DNA from: Gibbula magus
Taxonomy: Eukaryota > Mollusca > Gastropoda > Trochida > Trochidae
NCBI GenBank assembly: GCA_936450465.1
Contig: OW388296.1
Location: 39,708,023-39,772,022, forward strand
Direction of reading: 5' to 3'
DNA: 64,000 nucleotides
Positions 61,301 through 64,000 of the stretch are shown piece by piece. The translations under genes and the position numbers were made by a program. Under the pieces are notes generated by a model that saw only the letters and a program-made list of their open reading frames with translations, was not told where the DNA came from and made no database searches. Numbering within the stretch: position 1 is the stretch's first letter; each line of letters starts with the position of its first letter.

Positions 61301-63883
61301 TCTTGATTCGAAGCCAAATGTGTTAACCGCTGTGCTATCCCGGCCTCTCACCAAAATTATATGAAGCTGAAGGTGATGCTATCAGAAGAATAGTGTAACT
61401 GACTTCTCACCTTGAGCAGAGTTCACCGTGTCCACCACTACACTGGTCGTCTTCTTCTTCAAGTCATACTTAAACAGAGGCAATGTTTGAATCAGCTTCA
61501 CAAGGAAAAGTTCACTTCACACTGATGGTTCGTATGAATCATTAACTCAATTTACTTTTCGTCCAAATAATTCCAGTCATCATGGAAGTTTGTCTGAGCT
61601 CTTAACTCTTGGAAATAGAATTATTGTTTACTTCATCACAGCAAGTGGAACACAACACTACTGGACTTAAAGGTGCACCCATTGTGTTTCACAAAATTTG
61701 ATTGGGCTTTAATACGTTCCGACTCACCATACGTGCTGCTTACAGTGCAAATAAATTCACTCGCCTTGCATATTCACCCCGAATCACCAAATATATCATA
61801 ATTACTAGTTTCGAATTAAAATCGAGTAACATCATTATGCATGTGCAGAAACCGAAACTACACGTCCCATTCACATGCACAGTAGTTATATGACCTATTA
61901 AACATGATCAACTCAAATTTATCAGTTTGTCTGTTATAAATAAGATTCCAAAATTACGTTTGACTCATTGGCGCGCGCCACATGCGGTACATTGTCCGGT
62001 TTTCGATAAAAAATCACTACTTTTACCTTCATATCGTCAATATAATAAGTCGATTTAGATCAAAATGGCAATTTTCGGCAACAGTCAGTACTTCCCGATA
62101 ACATAACACAATTTATGACGTTCAGTATTTGTGACCCCAAACAACACAATGGATGTACCTTTAATGCTGCTTCCGTTTTAAGTAGAGCAATTGTAGTTCA
62201 TCAGGATTTGCATGACTTATTATATCTAAGGTTGAAGATAAGCATAAGACATTGCCCATAACATCTCTATAACGCTTTGGACTTTCACATAATTTCAAAG
62301 AAGGTTTTCAAAAAGATGGATGCACGGATGTCTTGCCTGTCATAAACCCACAGACAGACCTACCATCATTAGTCTAGCACACTGGTTGTGTGCCCCCGAT
62401 GCCTTCCTGTCCAGGTAGTACAGCTGGGATCTGTCTGCGCTGAATCTCGGAGTAAACACTGCACGATTCTCCTCACTCAGCATACCTGCATGTGCAACAT
62501 TTTTTTAGATTGTTTATCTTTCAAATATAGACAATTTAATCTGTGTATTTCTAAGTGTGTTAGAGTTGAGAAAGGAAGCAATAACTCACAGCCTCAACAT
62601 TTTTGTTATGACGTGGACATGTTTGGAACAGTGACGTTCAACAACTTAGCCAAACTATTGTAGAGAAGCTATTTTACCACATGGCTATATATTGTGGTGA
62701 AAACTGTAAGCGTTGACTGGAACCAGTGTACCAAAGCAAACAAGTGTTTGCCACTAACATGGCAATGTCCCCCGCCGGTGACATTGACCTAGTAAGACAC
62801 ATCATTGGAGCTACTTGGGTTCATGATATATCGTGTTAATAAGAGTTCTAAAAGTGGTCAAAGTGTTGTGGTGACCTTGAAAATAAGGTCAAGGTCACCA
62901 AATCGACTGGCGTCTGCATCATCCTCCAATGTAGACTGACACCAAATTTGAAAACATTTGGTCCAACCGGTCATAATAAATGGTGATAACAAGAGTTCGA
63001 AAAGTGGTCAAAGTGTTGTAGTGACTTTGAAAATAAGGTCAAGGTCACCAAAATCCCCTGGTATCTGCGTCATCCCCCAGTGTAGACTGACACCAAATTT
63101 GAAGACTTTGAGTCCAACTGGTAAAGATATATATCGCGTTAACAAGAGTTAGAAAAGTGCTCAAAGTGTTGCAGTGACCTTAGAAATAAGGTCAAGGTCA
63201 CCAAAATAAACTGGTGTCTGTGTCTTTCCCCAATGTAGGCAGAAACCAAATTTGAAGACTTTGGATGCAACGCTTCATGAGATATCGCGTAAACAAGAGT
63301 TCAAAAAGTGGTCAAAGTGTCGTGGTGACCTTGAAAATAAGGCCAAGGTCACCAAAAGTGACTGGTGTCTGCGTCTTCCCACAATGTAGGCAGAAACCAA
63401 ATTTGAAGACTTTGGATGCAACGCTTCATGAGATATCGCGTAAACAAGAGTTCAAAAAGTGGTCAAAGTGTCGTGGTGACCTTGAAAATAAGGCCAAGGT
63501 CACCAAAATTGACTGGTGTCTGCGTCTTCCCACAATGTAGGCAGAAACCAAATTTGAAGACTTTGGATGCAACGCTTCATGAGATATCGCGTAAACAAGA
63601 GTTCAAAAAGTGGTCAAAGTGTCGTGGTGACCTTGAAAATAAGACCAAGGTCACCAAAATTGACTGGTGTCTGCGTCTTCCCACAATGTAGGCAGACATG
63701 AAATTTGAAGACTTTGGATGCAACGCTTCATAAGATATCGCGTAAACAAGAAATGTGACGTACGTACATACGTACGTACGGACGCCGCTGAATACATAGT
63801 CCCCCGTTCCGCGTTGCGGCGGGGGACAAAAACCTTACTCACTGCACTTGGTGTTGTTCCTATCCACGAAGTAGACAGCACTT
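34192..63883 (-). CDS. APEH: Acylaminoacyl-peptidase (acylamino-acid-releasing enzyme), 3' sixteen coding exons
   Basis: APEH is a cytosolic serine peptidase of the prolyl oligopeptidase family (S9) that removes N-acylated residues from blocked peptides. Sixteen exons totalling 1366 bases (about 455 codons with the stop) join without a phase conflict, all with GT-AG introns. The first six or seven encode the C-terminal part of the beta-propeller ([36 protein letters not shown]). The rest encode the alpha/beta hydrolase: the HGGPH oxyanion segment (exons 8-9), [11 protein letters not shown] (exon 10), the nucleophile Ser in GGSHGG (exon 11), CRNPV (exon 12), the Asp in GKDDKRVP (exon 15) and the His in NCHPI (exon 16). 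About 280 N-terminal residues of the usual 730 lie beyond the right edge. The exon order and the conserved triad indicate a functional gene. The final 14.3 kb intron carries a same-orientation retrotransposon array. Confidence 0.93.
34455..34874 (-). repeat. LTR 1 (3' LTR of the array)
   Basis: The left edge TGTTTCG is firm because copies at 39591 and 44727 start at the same point next to a primer binding site. The right edge is inferred from a polypyrimidine run CCTTCCCTCCTCT at 34876 (a polypurine tract on the minus strand) and lacks the usual TG/CA. It differs from LTRs 2 and 3 at position 34515 (A against T). Confidence 0.7.
34999..39177 (-). CDS. Ty3/gypsy Gag-Pol polyprotein, copy 1
   Basis: One 1392-codon frame encodes the whole element. 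Gag core lies at about 36-210, then cysteine motifs CKFC (249) and [14 protein letters not shown] (270-283, CX2CX4HX4C). The protease has VDSGATCN (357-364). Reverse transcriptase spans about 495-700 with [21 protein letters not shown] and the catalytic VADDILI (649-655; Val-Ala replaces the more usual Tyr-X before the Asp pair). RNase H begins at [12 protein letters not shown] (803) and includes NDHKPL (865). Integrase has an HHCC zinc domain (1032-1068), [13 protein letters not shown] and GKAES (1182) for the DDE triad. No stop or frameshift, so it may be active. Gag and Pol are fused without the shift found in many relatives. Confidence 0.95.
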   Translation of the reverse strand: MSQTLSKLSEQAFIYIMAENPPTPSFHSNIPLPPKLDIKGNLSSNWKRWRQLWDSFEIVGNTKSQNHSYRVATFVTCVGNEGLEIYNGLPFTNDDERKNMDRILTLMEKHCLGETNVIYERYIFNNRSQLEHESIDTYATQLRTLAQFCNFQGLSDELIRDRIVCGIRDNSVRMKLLQESKLSLKKCLDICRASETTSAQLKAMSGRDEIHFIKGSKKYSKPSYSKPKSREQGTGQKSHSQHHTLKYDCKFCGRKHAPDRESCPAFGRACSNCGLLSHFAQQCRQRRSHVPKGKHKYKSKQVNKLSDHSSDDDSSCEEYLLTVETENEECVNTVDEKYASKIFATLNLEGKLTKFQVDSGATCNIISKSDLPKSAKITPTSVKLRMYNNSSMPNLGEATLRITNPRNSKRYKGKFVVVPEERVPLIGSRSAQQMNFLKVLYENIFEVEDSSQSHSHRETGSNLTKKDILSKFTDVFGEENGLLSGEQKLEIDETVPPVKQPLRRIPHALKDQLKSELDHLKKTGVITPVNEPTDWVSSLVIVKKANGKLRICIDPKPLNKALKRSHYPLPVVEDLLPDISQAKVFSKCDLRHGFWHVALDEKSSFLTTFGTPFGRYRWLRLPFGISPAPEIFQYRIDQALQDLEGTLRVADDILIIGEGFTHEEAVKNHDERFIKLLERCKQTGIKLNPDKLELKQKELSFIGHILTDEGLKPDPSKVKAIREMPKPTDVPGIQRVIGLVNYLSKFLKNLSDICEPLRQLTKKDVMWNWTYEHDRAFGAIQQAVTEAPVLRYFKSQDEVVLQCDASDTGLGATLLQGGQPVAYGSRALTPTEKNYAQIEKELLSIVYGFHKFHQYLYGRKVIVENDHKPLVSIQKKPLLTAPKRLQRMLLALQNYDYEIVYKKGVEMYLADTLSRAYLPECDKPDDRRNEVLSVTMSTAETEIQSIHMAEYLPISDERLQAIQVETEMDETLQSVKSLIQSGWPERKHEVPNLASPYYHMKDELTVQDGIIFHGSRCVVPKKLRPDILKRIHSSHSGIESCRRRARECIYWPNMNSEISDFISKCDVCSTFERKQPKEPLISHDIPERPWSKIGTDIFTHGRKDYLVMVDYFSDYFEIDQITNKTGNEVIRRLKGHMARHGIPDTLVSDNGPPFSSNDFEAFAAKYEFDHITSSPGYPQSNGKAESAVKIAKNIIKKAEKAQTDPYLALLNYRNTPTEATNTSPTQRLFNRRTKTLLPTSKTLLASQIPSRVMEKKNIKQKRQAENYNKSARSLKPLHDGHQVRIQPLRSHEREWKRGVVRDQVNIRSYEVETEDCKVLRRNRRHLRITPDVPSTTTRSDPGHADLGHPDLSRELSLTTSVSARGTNPLSQPTTRKSGRVSRPPNYLRDYVK
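39178..39577 (-). other. 5' leader of gypsy copy 1
   Basis: About 400 bases between the primer binding site and the Gag start codon, rich in GAGAG runs. The same leader is at 44314-44713. Small plus-strand frames here are shadows. Confidence 0.7.
39578..39590 (-). promoter_or_regulatory. Primer binding site, tRNA-Leu type, copy 1
   Basis: Minus strand TGGTGTCAGAAGT directly abuts the LTR end. It is complementary to the 3' end of animal tRNA-Leu (ACTTCTGACA plus CCA). The match holds for 13 bases. Confidence 0.8.
39591..40010 (-). repeat. LTR 2, shared between gypsy copies 1 and 2
   Basis: Serves as the 5' LTR of copy 1 and the 3' LTR of copy 2. Offset from LTR 1 is 5136 bp. The right edge is inferred as for LTR 1. 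Confidence 0.75.
40135..44313 (-). CDS. Ty3/gypsy Gag-Pol polyprotein, copy 2
   Basis: 1392 codons with a translation identical to copy 1 in every residue I compared, including the zinc knuckles, [15 protein letters not shown] and the integrase triad. Identity over more than 5 kb implies a very recent tandem duplication, gene conversion or an assembly artefact. Confidence 0.95.
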   Translation of the reverse strand: MSQTLSKLSEQAFIYIMAENPPTPSFHSNIPLPPKLDIKGNLSSNWKRWRQLWDSFEIVGNTKSQNHSYRVATFVTCVGNEGLEIYNGLPFTNDDERKNMDRILTLMEKHCLGETNVIYERYIFNNRSQLEHESIDTYATQLRTLAQFCNFQGLSDELIRDRIVCGIRDNSVRMKLLQESKLSLKKCLDICRASETTSAQLKAMSGRDEIHFIKGSKKYSKPSYSKPKSREQGTGQKSHSQHHTLKYDCKFCGRKHAPDRESCPAFGRACSNCGLLSHFAQQCRQRRSHVPKGKHKYKSKQVNKLSDHSSDDDSSCEEYLLTVETENEECVNTVDEKYASKIFATLNLEGKLTKFQVDSGATCNIISKSDLPKSAKITPTSVKLRMYNNSSMPNLGEATLRITNPRNSKRYKGKFVVVPEERVPLIGSRSAQQMNFLKVLYENIFEVEDSSQSHSHRETGSNLTKKDILSKFTDVFGEENGLLSGEQKLEIDETVPPVKQPLRRIPHALKDQLKSELDHLKKTGVITPVNEPTDWVSSLVIVKKANGKLRICIDPKPLNKALKRSHYPLPVVEDLLPDISQAKVFSKCDLRHGFWHVALDEKSSFLTTFGTPFGRYRWLRLPFGISPAPEIFQYRIDQALQDLEGTLRVADDILIIGEGFTHEEAVKNHDERFIKLLERCKQTGIKLNPDKLELKQKELSFIGHILTDEGLKPDPSKVKAIREMPKPTDVPGIQRVIGLVNYLSKFLKNLSDICEPLRQLTKKDVMWNWTYEHDRAFGAIQQAVTEAPVLRYFKSQDEVVLQCDASDTGLGATLLQGGQPVAYGSRALTPTEKNYAQIEKELLSIVYGFHKFHQYLYGRKVIVENDHKPLVSIQKKPLLTAPKRLQRMLLALQNYDYEIVYKKGVEMYLADTLSRAYLPECDKPDDRRNEVLSVTMSTAETEIQSIHMAEYLPISDERLQAIQVETEMDETLQSVKSLIQSGWPERKHEVPNLASPYYHMKDELTVQDGIIFHGSRCVVPKKLRPDILKRIHSSHSGIESCRRRARECIYWPNMNSEISDFISKCDVCSTFERKQPKEPLISHDIPERPWSKIGTDIFTHGRKDYLVMVDYFSDYFEIDQITNKTGNEVIRRLKGHMARHGIPDTLVSDNGPPFSSNDFEAFAAKYEFDHITSSPGYPQSNGKAESAVKIAKNIIKKAEKAQTDPYLALLNYRNTPTEATNTSPTQRLFNRRTKTLLPTSKTLLASQIPSRVMEKKNIKQKRQAENYNKSARSLKPLHDGHQVRIQPLRSHEREWKRGVVRDQVNIRSYEVETEDCKVLRRNRRHLRITPDVPSTTTRSDPGHADLGHPDLSRELSLTTSVSARGTNPLSQPTTRKSGRVSRPPNYLRDYVK
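44714..44726 (-). promoter_or_regulatory. Primer binding site, tRNA-Leu type, copy 2
   Basis: Same sequence and position relative to the LTR as at 39578-39590. Confidence 0.8.
44727..45146 (-). repeat. LTR 3
   Basis: Starts TGTTTCG, 5136 bp from LTR 2, and carries T at 44787 like LTR 2. It is the 5' LTR of copy 2 and the 3' LTR of the truncated third copy. Confidence 0.75.
45271..45931 (-). pseudogene. Truncated third gypsy copy, integrase C-terminal part
   Basis: The last 220 or so codons match copies 1 and 2 from [11 protein letters not shown], which keeps the third integrase acid, to the stop. The open frame to 45996 starts with about 20 residues from unrelated flanking DNA. Everything upstream, including its 5' LTR, is gone. 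Confidence 0.9.
45932..46196. other. Intron DNA between the gypsy array and the next element
   Basis: No recognised feature. The abrupt loss of gypsy similarity at 45931/45932 marks a deletion or recombination breakpoint. Confidence 0.5.
46197..46711. mobile_element. TIR element with tandem core (CCCCCGC ends)
   Basis: CATTCATATACCCCCGCT at the left faces AGCGGGGGCATAATAATG at the right, 14 of 18 bases pairing. The interior repeats a unit of about 170 bp (AAAATTTGCATAAAT at 46390 and 46548; AGTGTTTGAGTTATGAG and AGTGTCAGAGTTATGAG) and then an ACGGACGGATG microsatellite-like stretch. Same plan as 62764-63830. Confidence 0.65.
46925..47590 (+). repeat. Pearl-like array: four core units, ACGG run and tail
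   Basis: Core units start with AAATCTACAATTTAGAATCC at about 46930, 47102, 47245 and 47391, each with TCTGCACACAACTTTTCAGC and GAAGATGAAAATAG. In the first unit TGTGACCCC is further repeated five times. An ACGGACGGATGGACGG stretch (47495-47530) and CATGCCAAGCCATAAGCCC plus GAGCTAAAAAT end it. Core, tetranucleotide run and tail in this order recall the bivalve pearl elements. Confidence 0.7.
47591..48142. other. Intron DNA, no feature recognised
   Basis: Part of the APEH last intron. The frame 47733-48065 has no recognisable product. Confidence 0.45.
48143..48280. repeat. Palindromic foldback sequence, about 57-bp arms
   Basis: Arms 48143-48201 and 48222-48280 are almost exact reverse complements (GACAGGGTGTACGGGACTGT, AAGACCCTTGTATATTCCG); the loop is about 20 bases (ACTTCGGCTGCGCCTCAGG). 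It lies in the APEH last intron. A foldback MITE is most likely. Confidence 0.9.
48640..48746 (-). CDS. APEH: APEH exon 15, catalytic Asp
   Basis: 107 bases between GGCTGCAG and GTAAGCCT. Encodes [20 protein letters not shown] with the triad Asp, then [12 protein letters not shown] and two bases of an Arg codon. Confidence 0.95.
49084..49434. mobile_element. TTAA-flanked MITE, family 1, copy 2 (inverted)
   Basis: Starts TTAAAGAGGCAGTAGCACAT and ends TGTGCTACAGCCCCTTTAA. Internal text is the reverse complement of 18693-19054. It is in the APEH intron between exons 14 and 15, about 70 bases from exon 14. Confidence 0.88.
49507..49609 (-). CDS. APEH: APEH exon 14
   Basis: 103 bases between TTCTACAG and GTGGGTCA. 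Completes Trp, then [20 protein letters not shown] and a SPLSYVHQ end. Confidence 0.93.
50475..50505 (-). CDS. APEH: APEH exon 13, microexon
   Basis: 31 bases between CGTTTCAG and GTAGGTTT, encoding MLGTTDIVD with split codons on both sides (Thr before, Trp after). Phase fits both neighbours exactly. Confidence 0.9.
51760..51930 (+). repeat. Short palindrome and pearl-like tail
   Basis: TCTCTTAGCGCTAAGAGA at about 51817 is a perfect palindrome. It is followed by CAGACAGACGGATGCAGG, CATTCCATAAGCCCAACATG and GCCCTAAAG, a diverged form of the tail at 47545-47590. Confidence 0.5.
52046..52094 (-). CDS. APEH: APEH exon 12
   Basis: 49 bases between TTTTACAG and GTAGGTTT, encoding [16 protein letters not shown] plus one base; CRNPV is the conserved motif after the nucleophile helix. 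Confidence 0.92.
52385..52882. mobile_element. TTAA-flanked MITE, family 2, copy 2
   Basis: TTAAAGGTACATCCATTGTG at the left; CACAATGGATGCACCTTTAA at the right. Internal text (CGAGAAGTANCNACTGTTAC, GATCGAAAACCGGACAATGC) matches the copy at 20111. Lies in the APEH intron between exons 11 and 12. Confidence 0.92.
52994..53104 (-). CDS. APEH: APEH exon 11, catalytic Ser
   Basis: 111 bases (37 codons, phase 0 both ends) between GTTGCAG and GTGAGTAC. Contains [20 protein letters not shown] with the nucleophile Ser in GGSHGG. Confidence 0.96.
53798..53886 (-). CDS. APEH: APEH exon 10
   Basis: 89 bases between TGATTCAG and GTAAATGG, encoding [20 protein letters not shown] and GDQDVKDCW, a strongly conserved S9 segment. 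Confidence 0.95.
54985..55065 (-). CDS. APEH: APEH exon 9
   Basis: 81 bases between ATTGCAG and GTCAGTAAG. Completes HGGPH, then [20 protein letters not shown]. Confidence 0.93.
55607..55696 (-). CDS. APEH: APEH exon 8
   Basis: 90 bases between TTCTACAG and GTACGTGT. Encodes [16 protein letters not shown] through APLIVFPH, the first strands of the hydrolase and the His of the oxyanion loop. Confidence 0.93.
56189..56318 (-). CDS. APEH: APEH exon 7
   Basis: 130 bases between CTACTCAG and GTGAGTAT, starting [15 protein letters not shown] and ending TPDRVNKKY plus one base. This is the hinge region before the hydrolase domain. Confidence 0.92.
56607..56829. mobile_element. Long-TIR MITE, full copy d, 9-bp target duplication
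   Basis: About 72-bp TIRs start CAACTTCCCAATGCAAGGCA and pair with few mismatches. GTAGTTGAT flanks both sides (56598-56606 and 56830-56838). Mutator-like by TSD length. Lies in the APEH intron between exons 6 and 7. A fragment of the same family is at 55828-55860. Confidence 0.92.
56902..56990 (-). CDS. APEH: APEH exon 6
   Basis: 89 bases between TACTTTGTAG and GTGAGTTG, encoding [20 protein letters not shown] and [10 protein letters not shown] nearer AG at 56979 would also keep the frame but lacks a pyrimidine tract. Confidence 0.9.
57060..58347. other. APEH intron DNA with isolated pearl-like core remnants
   Basis: 57165-57250 (CAATCCACATTGGCCAAG, TCTGCACACAACATTTCAGC) and 57960-58120 resemble the core at 46925. 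Nothing else recognised. Confidence 0.4.
58360..58670 (-). mobile_element. tRNA-derived SINE, copy 3, with 12-bp target duplication
   Basis: The head on the minus strand is GGGGCGGGATAGCGCAGTGG with B-box GGTTCGAATCC; the body matches the copy at 27268; the tail ends CTCACCTC. GGGTGAATACGA flanks both sides (58348-58359 and 58671-58682), which fixes both ends. It is between APEH exons 5 and 6. The frame 58455-58676 is antisense to it. Confidence 0.93.
58845..59440 (+). repeat. Diverged pearl-like core array, about five units
   Basis: Units with ACCAAATCTACAA or CACAAAATCTACAA begin near 58849, 58970, 59108, 59243 and 59403, 120-160 bp apart, each with a CTCAGCTTTCTA-like phrase. Older than the array at 46925. 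No tail was seen. Confidence 0.6.
59514..59565 (-). CDS. APEH: APEH exon 5
   Basis: 52 bases between TTGTTCAG and GTAAATAA, encoding [17 protein letters not shown] plus one base. Confidence 0.9.
59779..60347. mobile_element. Foldback element of about 570 bp with 105-bp TIRs
   Basis: Arms 59779-59884 and about 60237-60347 are inverted (AAAATCAAATCATTGAT, AACTTCTAATTTGGATTGTC, CTATGATCTGAAGGAATCCC and their complements), roughly 90% matching by eye. The interior has no coding sequence. In the APEH intron between exons 4 and 5. Confidence 0.85.
60723..60820 (-). CDS. APEH: APEH exon 4
   Basis: 98 bases between GATTCCAG and GTTGGTAC. Encodes [15 protein letters not shown], then a [14 protein letters not shown] end, a WD-like propeller blade. 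Confidence 0.92.
61025..61346 (-). mobile_element. tRNA-derived SINE, copy 4
   Basis: Minus strand head GGCCGGGATAGCACAGCGG with a mutated B-box (GGTTTGAATCTCG), the conserved body and a tail ending CACCTAGCTCACCTC. In the APEH intron between exons 3 and 4. Confidence 0.85.
61411..61468 (-). CDS. APEH: APEH exon 3
   Basis: 58 bases between TGTTTAAG and GTGAGAAG, encoding [19 protein letters not shown] plus one base. Confidence 0.9.
61668..62164. mobile_element. TTAA-flanked MITE, family 2, copy 3 (inverted)
   Basis: TTAAAGGTGCACCCATTGTG to CACAATGGATGTACCTTTAA. Internal text is the reverse complement of the copies at 20111 and 52385. It lies about 200 bases upstream of the exon 3 acceptor and 200 bases past the exon 2 donor. 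Confidence 0.92.
62364..62485 (-). CDS. APEH: APEH exon 2
   Basis: 122 bases between CATGCAG and GTAGGTC, encoding a Ser completed across the junction, then [20 protein letters not shown] and about 20 further residues, ending at codon phase 0. Confidence 0.92.
62670..62735 (-). repeat. Fragment of SINE body
   Basis: CCACATGGCTATATATTGTG, GGTGAAAACTGTAAGCG and GACTGGAACCAGTG correspond to the middle of the SINE at 58360-58670. Head and tail are absent. Confidence 0.55.
62764..63830. mobile_element. Composite TIR element with an internal 151-bp satellite
   Basis: GTCCCCCGCCG at 62768 faces CGGCGGGGGAC ending near 63826. The interior is the 151-bp tandem array, followed by ACGTACGTACATACGTACGT (63756-63780) and CGGACGCCGCTGAATACATA. 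TIR, core array and tetranucleotide run repeat the plan of 46197-46711. It sits directly beside APEH exon 1 of the window. Confidence 0.7.
62833..63745. repeat. 151-bp tandem satellite, six units
   Basis: Units start AACAAGAGTTC or similar at about 62840, 62990, 63140, 63292, 63443 and 63594, with three nearly identical units at the right. Each has an inverted pair GGTGACCTTG / CAAGGTCACC around AAAATAAGGT. Overlapping open frames 151 bp apart are by-products. Confidence 0.95.
63843..63883 (-). CDS. APEH: APEH exon 1 of those in the window
   Basis: 41 bases between TTTACAG and GTGAGTAAG, encoding [13 protein letters not shown], a propeller blade. Earlier exons are off the window. Confidence 0.85.
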
Positions 63884-64000
63884 CTGTAAACAAATATACA
63901 CCAGACATATGATGATTGTAACTTGTGGCAGTTAAACAGGAAATTATCCTTCCTCATGTAAGAATGTCGATCCTTGATTGGTCCAAGTGACCATTAACAA
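63884..64000. other. APEH intron upstream of the first exon seen
   Basis: No further coding sequence before the window edge. Confidence 0.5.

Overview
This is nuclear DNA from a lophotrochozoan invertebrate, most likely a mollusc. The evidence is large introns with GT-AG junctions, a tRNA-derived SINE family, a mixed load of DIRS, Penelope-like, Ty3/gypsy, Tc1 and LINE sequences, many TIR-bounded non-autonomous elements, and arrays resembling the bivalve 'pearl' architecture (tandem core plus ACGG-type microsatellite plus conserved tail). The taxon is an inference. No bacterial features or CRISPR arrays were seen.

Layout. 1-8.7 kb: tandem repeats, a SINE, a LINE 3' fragment and a decayed DIRS-type tyrosine-recombinase retroelement on the minus strand (about 4850-7630) interrupted by a MITE. 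8.5-10.9 kb: a TA microsatellite and diverged repeats. 10.9-25 kb: two tandemly duplicated intronless seven-transmembrane receptor genes, both on the minus strand (14467-15825 and 23315-24817), with paralogous flanks. The first copy has gained a 1.7 kb minisatellite of 37-bp units on its 3' side, where the second copy keeps one related stretch. Between them lies a complete Tc1-like element (18491-21125) carrying three nested MITEs. 25-34 kb: SINEs, an 18-bp minisatellite, and a Penelope-like ORF with a GIY-YIG endonuclease.

34.2-63.9 kb: the 3' two thirds of an acylaminoacyl-peptidase (APEH) gene on the minus strand. I resolved sixteen coding exons by hand. All junctions agree in phase and the catalytic Ser, Asp and His are visible. 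The last intron is 14.3 kb and holds a tandem array of Ty3/gypsy copies (34455-45931) that shares LTRs: two full 1392-codon copies with identical translations and a truncated third. The exon carrying the catalytic His lies just past the array. Other introns hold MITEs, foldback elements, SINEs and satellite-bearing composite elements.

Main points: (1) the retrotransposon array inside APEH; (2) minisatellites that appear to have grown out of the ends of coding sequences (APEH stop codon; receptor C-terminus); (3) a receptor duplication that dates the birth of a minisatellite and shows an empty-site/filled-site pair for a MITE with a 9-bp target duplication; (4) multi-level nesting of mobile elements.
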